DNA of 5,311 nt from Clostridia bacterium (GCA_012515255.1 JAAYYR010000103.1:1-5311), one strand, 5' to 3'. Numbered from the stretch's first letter, positions 1 through 5,311 are shown. Made by a program: numbers and translations. The notes: generated by a model not told the origin, from the sequence alone.

Positions 1-858
1 GCCAACCCCATGGTGGACGCGCGATTGTCCGACGGTTCCCGCGTCAATGCCGTCATCCCGCCTCTTTCTTTAATCGGGCCGGTGCTCACCGTCCGTAAAT
101 TCTCAGCTACTCCGCTGAAAATCCAGGATCTGATCGAATTCAATTCGCTATCGATGAAAATGGCTCAATTCCTTGAGGCCTGCGTCAAAGGCCGGCTGAA
201 TATGATCGTCTCCGGCGGCACCGGCTCCGGTAAAACCACCCTGCTCAATGTGCTCTCCTCATTCATCCCCGATGATGAGCGCATCATCACCATCGAGGAC
301 GCGGCCGAGCTGCGGCTCAATCAGCAGCATGTGCTGACCCTGGAGAGCCGCGCCGCCAATCTGGAGGGCAGCGGCGCGGTGACTATCCGCGACCTGGTGC
401 GCAACTCCCTGCGTATGCGGCCCGACCGCATCGTCGTCGGCGAGGTGCGCGGCGGCGAGGCGCTGGATATGCTGCAGGCCATGAATACCGGCCATGACGG
501 CTCGCTGACCACCGCGCATGCCAATTCGCCGCGGGATGTGCTCTCCCGCCTCGAAACAATGGTGTTGATGGCCGGTATGCAATTGCCGGTCAATGCCATC
601 CGCCAACAAATCGTCGGCGCCATGGATATTATCGTCCACCAATCAAGGATGCGCGACGGTAGCCGCAAAATCGTCAGCATCTCCGAGATCACCGGCATGG
701 AGGGAGATATTATCACCATGCAGGAAATCTACCGCTATGATAAAATCGCCGGCCATTTCAGCGCCAGCGGCATCCGGCCGCAGTGCTGCAATCAATTAGC
801 CGGCAATGCAGTACCGGTCAATGAAAGCTGGTTTGCCAATCTGGAGAAAGGGCGGTAA
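1..858 (+). CDS. tadA: TadA/CpaF-type secretion ATPase, C-terminal part (5' truncated by window edge)
   Basis: This cytoplasmic hexameric ATPase of the Tad (type IVc) pilus hydrolyses ATP to drive pilin assembly or retraction through the TadB/TadC platform. The frame is open to base 1, and residues before the first Met (ANP then MVDARL) match the conserved CpaF stretch (H/N)PMVDARLPDGSRVN. The true start is therefore upstream and the Met at base 10 is internal. Visible motifs are Walker A GGTGSGKTT (bases 214-240), the acidic box ITIEDAAEL (near 283-312), Walker B with RPDRIVVGEVRGGEA (about 418-462) and the His box TTAHANSPRD (about 508-537). All catalytic elements look intact. About 285 residues are visible; family members are usually around 400-500. 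The C-terminal tail after GIRP contains a Cys pair (QCCNQ). The stop lies four bases before tadB, so the two are probably translationally linked. Family assignment (COG4962) is very secure; the symbol follows from the adjacent tadB and tadC. Confidence 0.95.
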   Translation, partial: ANPMVDARLSDGSRVNAVIPPLSLIGPVLTVRKFSATPLKIQDLIEFNSLSMKMAQFLEACVKGRLNMIVSGGTGSGKTTLLNVLSSFIPDDERIITIEDAAELRLNQQHVLTLESRAANLEGSGAVTIRDLVRNSLRMRPDRIVVGEVRGGEALDMLQAMNTGHDGSLTTAHANSPRDVLSRLETMVLMAGMQLPVNAIRQQIVGAMDIIVHQSRMRDGSRKIVSISEITGMEGDIITMQEIYRYDKIAGHFSASGIRPQCCNQLAGNAVPVNESWFANLEKGR

Positions 859-862
859 GCAT

Positions 863-1804
863 ATGCTGATCTTTTTCGTCCTCTGCTTCTGGGTTCTTAC
901 GACATTTTTTCTCTTTTATATCATCATGCGCAATGTCTTTAAGGACTCGCTCGATCTGAGCGTGCGGCTGAAAAAGCTGCGCGAAAACAAGAACGACAGC
1001 GCCTCTTTCAAAAGAATGCGTAAAAAGAAAAAGGGCAATTTCCCCGCTATACCGCAAAAACGCCTGGAGAAGCTGGAAGGCGAGCTATACGCGGCAGGCA
1101 TCAAGCTGCGCGCGCAGGAATTCATCACCTTGTGGTTCACCTCCGCCGTGCTGCTCCCTGGTTTATTAGTCTTTTTCGGCGGCAATCCCATCGCCGCGCT
1201 GGCTTTGTTGATCATCACCTCTGTCGGCCCTATCTCACTGGTTAAGCTGATCAAGCGTAAACGCCTGAATAAACTTGACGGCCAGCTCGTGGATGCTATC
1301 TCCATCATCTGCAGCGCCTTGAAAGCTGGTTTTGGCTTCCAAAAAGCCCTGGAAAGCGTGGCTCGGGAAATGCCCGACCCCATCTCCCGCGAATTTGGCC
1401 GCGTAGTACGCGAATGCGGCCTTGGCATGCCGATGGAAATCAGCTTTGCGCATCTTATCGAACGCACCCGCAATAAGGATTTGGAAATGATCTGCTCGGC
1501 GGTGCTGATTCAAAGACAGGTCGGCGGCAATTTGGCCGAAGTTTTGCATAATGTGGGCGAAACTATCCGCCAAAGGATCAAGATCAAGGGCGAGATTAAA
1601 GTCCTGACCGCCGCCGGGCGCGTCTCCGGCCTGATCATCGGCCTGTTGCCCGTATTTCTGGTACTGATTTTGATGCTGCTCAATCCGGAATACATAGAAA
1701 CATTCTTCACCACACGCCTGGGCATGATCATGCTGGCGGTGGCCTGCGTCCTGGAGGCCATCGGCTTCATCGTCGTTAATCGGATTATCTCCATCAAAGT
1801 ATAG
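863..1804 (+). CDS. tadB: TadB-type inner-membrane platform protein (T2SSF domain)
   Basis: This is an integral membrane platform protein of the Tad pilus, thought to pair with TadC and contact the TadA ATPase. I chose the ATG at 863, giving 313 residues beginning MLIFFVLCFW. It puts the first membrane segment at the N-terminus, has AAAGGG at 847-852 upstream, and follows the tadA stop by four bases. The ATG at 806 would overlap tadA by about 50 bases and add a hydrophilic leader, which is unlikely. Order of parts: membrane segment 2-22, a very basic linker (about 37-71, including RMRKKKKG), a hydrophobic pair at about 90-128, a cytoplasmic T2SSF/GspF helical domain from about 143 (QLVDAISIICSALKAGFGF) to about 250, and two C-terminal membrane segments (about 255-273 and 286-306). 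GFGFQKALESVA and RQVGGNLAEVL are typical of the family (COG4965). Length is normal. Confidence 0.93.
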   Translation: MLIFFVLCFWVLTTFFLFYIIMRNVFKDSLDLSVRLKKLRENKNDSASFKRMRKKKKGNFPAIPQKRLEKLEGELYAAGIKLRAQEFITLWFTSAVLLPGLLVFFGGNPIAALALLIITSVGPISLVKLIKRKRLNKLDGQLVDAISIICSALKAGFGFQKALESVAREMPDPISREFGRVVRECGLGMPMEISFAHLIERTRNKDLEMICSAVLIQRQVGGNLAEVLHNVGETIRQRIKIKGEIKVLTAAGRVSGLIIGLLPVFLVLILMLLNPEYIETFFTTRLGMIMLAVACVLEAIGFIVVNRIISIKV

Positions 1805-1856
1805 CCGGAAGGGCTGTCTTGAAAAAAGATGATCCAGCCCCGCGCTCTCAAAAGCC

Positions 1857-1864
1857 AGGAAAGG
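1857..1864 (+). promoter_or_regulatory. Ribosome binding site that favours the ATG at 1873 for tadC
   Basis: AGGAAAGG lies eight bases before ATG 1873. A competing site, GGAAGGG at 1807-1813, lies five bases before a TTG at 1819 in the same frame. Both are plausible. The ATG places the hydrophobic segment at the very N-terminus, as in TadB, so I prefer it. Confidence 0.55.
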
Positions 1865-1872
1865 TAAAACTT

Positions 1873-2805
1873 ATGCAATTAGTCGTGCTTTTCGCCGCCA
1901 TTACGGTATTCTTATTGATCACCGGCCTGCTGTACCCCGAAGGCGTTAAACGGGATCAATTAAGCCGCCGTCTGGAGCGGATCAAAAACAGCAATATCAG
2001 CCCGGAAATCTTTGACGAGGAGCTAAAAAAGCCGCTTAGCGAGCGCCTTTTGACTCCGCTGAAAAACAGCTTCCTCAATAATTTACGCCGGCTGGTTCCG
2101 GGCAGCCAGCGCAACCGCAACTCCAAGTCCTGGGCCAGGACGATGCAGTCACTGCACGGAGCCGACCTGGATCTTAGCTATGAGGAATTCTCCCTGATCA
2201 AAATCGGCACCGCAATCCTGCTTTGCCTGGCCGGTGTTTTTATTGCCCAGGCCCTGCGCCTCCCATTGGCGAGTACGCTGCTTATTGCCTTTATCGGCCT
2301 GACGCTGGGTATGTGGCTACCCATGCTGATTGTGACCAGCAAAGAAAAACGCCGCAATGCCAAAATACTTCACGATATGCCGGAAATAATGGATTTGCTG
2401 GTCGTCTCGGTGGAAGCGGGGCTGGGTCTTGACGCCGCCATCACACGGCTTTATGAAAGAAACCGCTCACCCTTAATCGTGGAATTGATGAAAACCGTAC
2501 GCGACGCCCAAATGGGCTTACCGCGCCGCGAATCGCTCAAAGCTATGGGCGAGCGCTGCAATGTACCGGAGCTGCGCGCCTTTGCCGCGGCCTTAATTCA
2601 GGCGGAGCAACTGGGCGTATCGATCAAGAAAGTTCTCTTTAGCCAGGCCGATCAGTTAAGGATGTCCTACCGCCAGCGCTGCGAAGCCCGCGCCGCAAAA
2701 GCGCCGATCAAGATGATGCTGCCTATGGTCATCTTTATCTTCCCGGTGATCTTTATTATTCTGCTCGGGCCTTCGATACCGCAAATCATGAGTATTTTCC
2801 AATGA
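1873..2805 (+). CDS. tadC: TadC-type inner-membrane platform protein (T2SSF domain)
   Basis: This is the second membrane platform subunit of the Tad pilus, partner of TadB. From ATG 1873 it has 310 residues: an N-terminal membrane segment (about 2-20), a basic cytoplasmic linker (25-95), paired membrane segments (about 109-127 and 134-154), then a T2SSF helical domain from KILHDMPEIMDLLVVSVEAGLGLDAA (about 164-189) through QAEQLGVSIKKVL (243-255). The closing segment (about 278-299, after AAKAPIKM) ends in the FPVIFIILLGP pattern typical of TadC (COG2064). An in-frame TTG at 1819 with its own Shine-Dalgarno would add 18 mostly polar residues (MKKDDPAPRSQKPGKVKL), so start choice is uncertain while identity is not. 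The gap from the tadB stop is 68 bases. The stop overlaps the next start as ATGA, indicating coupled translation with the DUF192 gene. Confidence 0.92.
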   Translation: MQLVVLFAAITVFLLITGLLYPEGVKRDQLSRRLERIKNSNISPEIFDEELKKPLSERLLTPLKNSFLNNLRRLVPGSQRNRNSKSWARTMQSLHGADLDLSYEEFSLIKIGTAILLCLAGVFIAQALRLPLASTLLIAFIGLTLGMWLPMLIVTSKEKRRNAKILHDMPEIMDLLVVSVEAGLGLDAAITRLYERNRSPLIVELMKTVRDAQMGLPRRESLKAMGERCNVPELRAFAAALIQAEQLGVSIKKVLFSQADQLRMSYRQRCEARAAKAPIKMMLPMVIFIFPVIFIILLGPSIPQIMSIFQ

Positions 2806-3146
2806 AATACATCCAGTTTGCTACTGCGGACGGGCAACAAATCCGCGCCATCAATGCCGATAGCTTTTGGCTGCGGCTGCGAGGCCTGATCGGCAGAAAA
2901 CTAAGCCCCGGCCAAGGCCTGCTGCTCAACCACTGCGACCAGATCCATACTTTTTTTATGGCTTATGCGATCGACGCCGTATACCTGGGGAAGGATTATC
3001 ATATCCTGCGTATCGATGCGGCTGTCGCACCCTGGCGCGCCTGCAAAAAATCTCCGGGCTGCCGCTATATTTTGGAGCTGCCGGCCTATGGCGCGGCTGC
3101 GCTTGCTTTATCAACGGGCGCGCCGCTCTTACCGTTGGCGGAATAA
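2802..3146 (+). CDS. DUF192 (COG1430) family protein
   Basis: This is a small, 114-residue protein of a family whose biochemical role is not established. Family marks run through its whole length: FWLRLRGLIGR (22-32), GLLL (39-42) followed by HC (44-45), the hallmark IHTFFMAYAIDAVYL (48-62), PWR (77-79), and YILELPA (89-95) ahead of a Gly/Ala-rich end. There is no signal peptide or membrane segment, so this copy should be cytoplasmic, unlike the exported DUF192 proteins of some bacteria. Its ATG overlaps the tadC stop by four bases and I see no Shine-Dalgarno of its own, so translation probably depends on ribosomes finishing tadC. That tight coupling suggests a role connected with the pilus machine. 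DUF192 genes do occur beside Tad genes in other bacteria, but the function here is inference only. Confidence 0.88.
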   Translation: MKYIQFATADGQQIRAINADSFWLRLRGLIGRKLSPGQGLLLNHCDQIHTFFMAYAIDAVYLGKDYHILRIDAAVAPWRACKKSPGCRYILELPAYGAAALALSTGAPLLPLAE

Positions 3147-3220
3147 ATACCGCCCCAAACTGAGGCTCAGCCGGGCTCATTTTCGTAGCAGACACAAGCA
3201 ATAAGCAAATCACAAGCCAT

Positions 3221-3226
3221 GGGGGA
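3221..3226 (+). promoter_or_regulatory. Ribosome binding site deciding the start of the coiled-coil gene
   Basis: GGGGGA lies seven bases before ATG 3234. The alternative ATG at 3219 overlaps this G-run and has only a Shine-Dalgarno-free CA-rich stretch upstream, so 3234 is the better start. Confidence 0.5.
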
Positions 3227-3233
3227 CAGAAAT

Positions 3234-3899
3234 ATGGATAAAAAAGATCAGATCGAAACACCGATAGCTGATCTGCGAGCGAAAATAGACGGCCAAATCA
3301 GGTTCAATCGCATGATGTGGGGCTATAACCCGGCACAGGTTAACAGCTATATCAGCGAGCTAAAAGACCTGCTGGAGCGGGAGAAGCAAGAGGCCCGAAA
3401 CCAGGAGTCTGATTTGACGCTTCGCAGCCGCGAGCTAGAAGAACAATGCGCTCAATTGCAAAAAAACCTCAACCGACAAGCAAAGGATCACAGCAAGCTG
3501 CTGGCGGAAAAGGCGGCTCAGGATCAGGAACTGGCGCAATTGCGTCAGCAAATAGCGGAATGGCAAAATAACCATAACCCGGATCTGATCGCCAGCCTGC
3601 AGGATGAAAACAGTAAGCTGGCCGCTGCCCTGGACATGCGTGATTGCGAATACGAAAGCCAAAAAAAGCAAATCCAAGATATTGAGAGATTCAATATGGA
3701 GGCAGCCCTCAAGCTGGCCGAGGCCGAGCACCGTTTCTTCAAATACAAGCAGGATCACCGCAGCCGCCTTAACGCCTTCAAAGCCCTGGAGCTGAATTCG
3801 CTCTCCGAATTACAGACGCGGCTGGATGGCTGTCTCTCTTTTCTCAATGGCTTTGCCGCCAAGAACAGCATAGAATGGGAAGAATTGATCAAGGACTAG
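3234..3899 (+). CDS. DivIVA-like coiled-coil protein at the end of the Tad operon
   Basis: This predicted soluble protein of 221 residues has no signal peptide or membrane segment. Near the N-terminus (24-40) FNRMMWGYNPAQVNSYI resembles the DivIVA lipid-binding-domain signature, in which an F-x(n)-GY-x(3)-VD-x-F/Y pattern precedes the first coiled coil; here Asn37 stands where Asp is usual. Residues about 40-175 are Glu/Gln/Lys/Leu-rich with heptad spacing and form a long coiled coil, broken near 113-117 (NHNPD). The C-terminal part (about 178-221) is a shorter helical region ending EWEELIKD. It may be a membrane-curvature or pole-localised scaffold, perhaps positioning the Tad machine or linking it to division, but this is inference from motif and neighbourhood. 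It could equally be an independent division or wall protein. The gap from the DUF192 gene is 87 bases with no strong terminator, and a strong terminator follows, so it is probably the last gene of the operon. The ATG at 3219 would add five residues. Confidence 0.8.
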   Translation: MDKKDQIETPIADLRAKIDGQIRFNRMMWGYNPAQVNSYISELKDLLEREKQEARNQESDLTLRSRELEEQCAQLQKNLNRQAKDHSKLLAEKAAQDQELAQLRQQIAEWQNNHNPDLIASLQDENSKLAAALDMRDCEYESQKKQIQDIERFNMEAALKLAEAEHRFFKYKQDHRSRLNAFKALELNSLSELQTRLDGCLSFLNGFAAKNSIEWEELIKD

Positions 3900-3942
3900 C
3901 TAATCCGGCAAAATCCCCTTTCAATACATCCACGCTATCAAG

Positions 3943-3967
3943 AGCCCCGCAATTTGCGGGGCTTTTA
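3943..3967 (+). terminator. Rho-independent terminator of the Tad operon
   Basis: AGCCCCGC (3943-3950) pairs perfectly with GCGGGGCT (3956-3963) around an AATTT loop, followed by TTT and an AT-rich tail (TTTTAATTATT). The stem can extend to ten pairs by taking in loop bases. It lies 43 bases after the stop of the coiled-coil gene. The opposite strand lacks a good U-run (TCTTGATAG), so it acts mainly on + strand transcripts. It separates the Tad operon from the CnaB gene. Confidence 0.93.
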
Positions 3968-4067
3968 ATTATTGCGCCGATAATGCACCGGCCGCGGGCC
4001 GCGGCGCAAATCAGCCGTACCGGGATTGCATGGCCGCGTAAAAGCCGCAACCCCTGCGGATGGCGCA

Positions 4068-4088
4068 GAATAACGCGCGGAATAACGC
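4068..4088. repeat. Tandem pair of GAATAACGC, period 12
   Basis: GAATAACGC occurs at 4068-4076 and again at 4080-4088, separated by GCG, so the period is 12 nt. It lies inside the GC-rich intergenic element. Two copies only, so it may be chance or a small duplication. Confidence 0.45.
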
Positions 4089-4114
4089 CAGAAATTTATC
4101 CCCGGGCCTCAGGC

Positions 4115-4160
4115 TATGCCCGCGGCTCCCCTGACGCCTGGGCAAAATTATGCCCGCGGC
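4115..4160. repeat. Direct repeat TATGCCCGCGGC, two copies
   Basis: Exact 12-base copies lie at 4115-4126 and 4149-4160, with 22 bases between them. The GCCCGCGGC part of each (4118-4126 and 4152-4160) is also the exact reverse complement of GCCGCGGGC at 3991-3999, so either copy could pair with that upstream segment. Confidence 0.6.
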
Positions 4161-4300
4161 GGGAGTGGCTTGCTTAGGCACAGCTCGGGCGCTATTCCCT
4201 CGGATATCCCGGGTGCATATAAGATGATAATTACGAGTATATTAAGACGGTCGGGACTCCGCCTGATCAATCATTGTATTAAAAAACGCTAAAAGTAACC

Positions 4301-4329
4301 TTGATGTAACCGGCTAATGCTATGATAAC
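4301..4329 (+). promoter_or_regulatory. Candidate promoter for the CnaB protein gene
   Basis: An extended -10 (TGC then TATGAT) lies at 4318-4326 in AT-rich sequence, 66 bases before the start codon. TTGATG at 4301-4306 resembles a -35, but its spacing to TATGAT is only 14 bases. With GATAAC (4324-4329) as the -10 the spacing would be 17. The extended -10 reading is the stronger one. The upstream terminator makes a promoter in this interval necessary if the gene is expressed on its own. Confidence 0.4.
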
Positions 4330-4358
4330 TACATAAAGCCCATATGTGGAATATGTAG
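4329..4358. repeat. Inverted repeat CTACATA/TATGTAG at the expected transcription start; possible operator
   Basis: CTACATA (4329-4335) and TATGTAG (4352-4358) are perfect 7-bp inverted arms 16 bases apart. A short CCA/TGG inner pair lies at 4340-4349, and ATATGT is repeated directly at 4342-4347 and 4351-4356. The element overlaps the start site predicted from the candidate -10, so it could bind a regulator or form a 5' leader hairpin. No specific regulator can be named. Confidence 0.35.
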
Positions 4359-4379
4359 CAATTATAGAAATTTATAAAA

Positions 4380-4385
4380 AGGAGG
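4380..4385 (+). promoter_or_regulatory. Strong Shine-Dalgarno of the CnaB protein gene
   Basis: AGGAGG, within AAAAAGGAGGT, lies seven bases before ATG 4393. It is the best ribosome binding site in the window and fixes the start of this gene. Confidence 0.85.
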
Positions 4386-4392
4386 TTTACAG

Positions 4393-5311
4393 ATGAAGAA
4401 ACGCAGAATCGGTATCAATATCCTGCTCGCATTGATACTCAGCCTGATGCTGTTCGCGGCTTTTCCCGCGGCCGGCGCTCTGGCGGATGCCCTGCCTGAA
4501 GGGGCGACAGACATCAATAGCGGGCCGGATGATAACCCGGGCCTGGAAGGTCAAAGCCTGGGCGGCCAAAGCCTCGACATGCAAATCCAATGCGTGCCTT
4601 GCCCGCCCCAAACCATCGGGATTACGGTAAAAAAGACCTGGTCAGGAATTGACGCGGCCAAGGCCCCGGCGGTTACTGTCGTGCTGGAGAAAAAATCGGG
4701 CAAGTCCTGGGGAACTGTAGGGACAGCAACACTATCCAATCCAAGCTGGTCTCACACGTTTACAGGGCTAGAAAAAGACAAAACGTATCGGGTGAGGGAA
4801 TTAACCCTGGATGGCTTTGAATCCAGCATAAGTCCGACAGAATATTCGGGAAGTAAGGATAAGACATTCACCATCACTAACAAGGTCAAGAAGATCAAAA
4901 TCTGTGTGACGAAGGAATGGTCGGTCAAGCCTGGCAAAGGTTCCACGGCCGTCTTCACGCTCTACTCTAAAGTAGAAGGCGCAGCCTGGGTCGCCGCCGG
5001 ATCGCCTTTGACCTTGACAACCACAGGCAATGGCCAAACGGTAGTAACAGGCTGCTTTAAGGATCTGCCTTTGATCGACGAGAACGGAAACGCCATTGAC
5101 TATAAGGTGGAAGAAACCTCTTTTTCTTCGAAAATTGAAGGGTATGATTTTGTCAGCTCCACTGAGGGGCTGAAGGACGACGGCGACAATCAAAAAATCA
5201 CCTTCGAGAACACCAAGGTCGAGCGAATCGAAGTCAAATTCCAAAAATCCTGGGTGGACTTGGTCAATGCAAGCGCCAACCGGCCTCCTATCATTTTCAA
5301 CCTCTATGCCA
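4393..5311 (+). CDS. Secreted multi-domain CnaB-type (isopeptide) surface protein, 3' truncated by window edge
   Basis: The frame stays open to the window end; 306 residues are visible. It begins with a Sec signal peptide: basic MKKRR, a hydrophobic core (6-25) and a likely cut after AGALA (31/32). A Gly/Ser/Asp-rich linker follows with a small GQSL-GGQSL repeat and CVPC (67-70). Then come CnaB-like beta-sandwich domains: domain 1 about 75-165, domain 2 about 168-276, and domain 3 beginning near 279. Domains 1 and 2 each keep the residues expected to form an intramolecular Lys-Asn isopeptide bond with a catalytic Glu: K81 (VKKTW), E136 (YRVRE), N163 (TITN); and K174 (VTKEW), E241 (YKVEE), N273 (FEN). 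K285 (FQKSW) opens domain 3. Such domains form stiff stalks in Gram-positive adhesins and pilins; an LPxTG anchor, if any, lies beyond the edge. Four Cys (67, 70, 171, 221) are unusual for this class. The gene follows a terminator and has its own promoter-like region, so co-regulation with the Tad genes is unproven. Ligand and exact function are unknown. Confidence 0.88.
   Translation, partial: MKKRRIGINILLALILSLMLFAAFPAAGALADALPEGATDINSGPDDNPGLEGQSLGGQSLDMQIQCVPCPPQTIGITVKKTWSGIDAAKAPAVTVVLEKKSGKSWGTVGTATLSNPSWSHTFTGLEKDKTYRVRELTLDGFESSISPTEYSGSKDKTFTITNKVKKIKICVTKEWSVKPGKGSTAVFTLYSKVEGAAWVAAGSPLTLTTTGNGQTVVTGCFKDLPLIDENGNAIDYKVEETSFSSKIEGYDFVSSTEGLKDDGDNQKITFENTKVERIEVKFQKSWVDLVNASANRPPIIFNLYA

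Larger units (their letters stand above)
3972..4170. other. GC-rich, repeat-dense non-coding stretch; possible structured RNA or DNA element
   Basis: This part of the 493-nt intergenic region holds no credible gene but many pairing segments. TTGCGCCG (3972-3979) pairs with CGGCGCAA (4002-4009) and encloses CGGCC (3989-3993)/GGCCG (3997-4001). CCGCA (4045-4049) pairs with TGCGG (4055-4059) around ACCCC. CTCCC (4126-4130) pairs with GGGAG (4161-4165) and encloses GGGCA (4141-4144 plus the preceding G region)/TGCCC (4151-4155), with an A/T-rich loop. It differs from the AT-rich promoter region that follows. I do not recognise a known riboswitch. It may be a structured leader if a promoter lies just after the terminator, a small RNA, or a remnant repeat element. 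Strand cannot be decided. Confidence 0.4.

Noticed and set aside
259..719. Long minus-strand open frames opposite tadA
   Set aside because: They lie opposite a gene with intact ATPase motifs, show no recognisable domains, and are products of its GC-rich codon pattern.
806..862. Upstream ATG start for tadB
   Set aside because: It would overlap tadA by about 50 bases and add a hydrophilic leader before the membrane segment; ATG 863 fits family and spacing better.
3161..3183. Possible terminator between the DUF192 and coiled-coil genes (TGAG ... CTCA then TTTT)
   Set aside because: Only four consecutive pairs before a G-G mismatch and a short T-run; too weak to call.
3219..3233. ATG at 3219 as start of the coiled-coil gene
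   Set aside because: No Shine-Dalgarno upstream; the G-run that would serve ATG 3234 begins at the third base of this ATG.
3875..4177. 100-residue + strand open frame running through the terminator and intergenic region
   Set aside because: It overlaps the end of the coiled-coil gene out of frame, crosses a strong terminator, and its Arg/Pro/Ala-rich product has no recognisable domain.
3972..4300. Known riboswitch (c-di-GMP GEMM or cobalamin type) upstream of the surface protein
   Set aside because: I looked for the conserved GEMM core and the B12 box and found only loose fragments (such as GCGCAAA); no full consensus is present. An Infernal/Rfam search would settle it.
4801..5244. 147-residue minus-strand open frame
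   Set aside because: It lies wholly opposite the CnaB domains, whose conserved motifs show that the + strand is the coding one.
1..5311. CRISPR array, tRNA, rRNA, insertion sequence or att site
   Set aside because: No regularly spaced repeats, cloverleaf, transposase or flanking terminal repeats seen on either strand.

Overview
The window looks like part of a Bacillota (Firmicutes, probably clostridial) chromosome or metagenomic contig. The reasons are strong purine-rich Shine-Dalgarno sites, a DivIVA-like coiled-coil protein, a Tad-type pilus ATPase/platform set, and a secreted protein built from CnaB-type isopeptide domains, which are typical of Gram-positive surfaces. Genus cannot be read from the sequence. 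All recognised genes lie on the + strand.

Region 1 (1-3899) is the 3' part of a Tad (tight adherence, type IVc pilus) operon. It holds the C-terminal part of the secretion ATPase TadA/CpaF (cut by the window's left edge), then the two inner-membrane platform proteins TadB and TadC. A small DUF192 (COG1430) protein follows, overlapping tadC by four bases, and then a roughly 221-residue cytoplasmic coiled-coil protein with a DivIVA-like N-terminal motif. Gaps are short (4, 68 and 87 nt, plus one overlap) and no terminator separates the genes, so one transcript is likely. It ends at a strong Rho-independent hairpin at 3943-3967. TadA would power pilin assembly or retraction and TadB/TadC would form the membrane base. 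The last two genes are accessory and their role in the machine is inferred only from position.

Region 2 (3900-4392) is a 493-nt intergenic stretch. After the terminator comes about 200 nt of GC-rich sequence full of inverted and direct repeats (3972-4170), with no convincing ORF and no structured RNA family I recognise. It then becomes AT-rich, with a candidate extended -10 promoter, a 7-bp inverted repeat overlapping the expected transcription start, and an excellent ribosome binding site.

Region 3 (4393-5311, running off the right edge) is the start of a secreted repeat protein: a signal peptide, a short linker with a CVPC motif, two complete CnaB-like domains that each keep the Lys-Glu-Asn isopeptide triad, and the beginning of a third. 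It is probably a cell-wall adhesin or stalk protein. It appears to be transcribed separately from the Tad operon but sits directly next to it.
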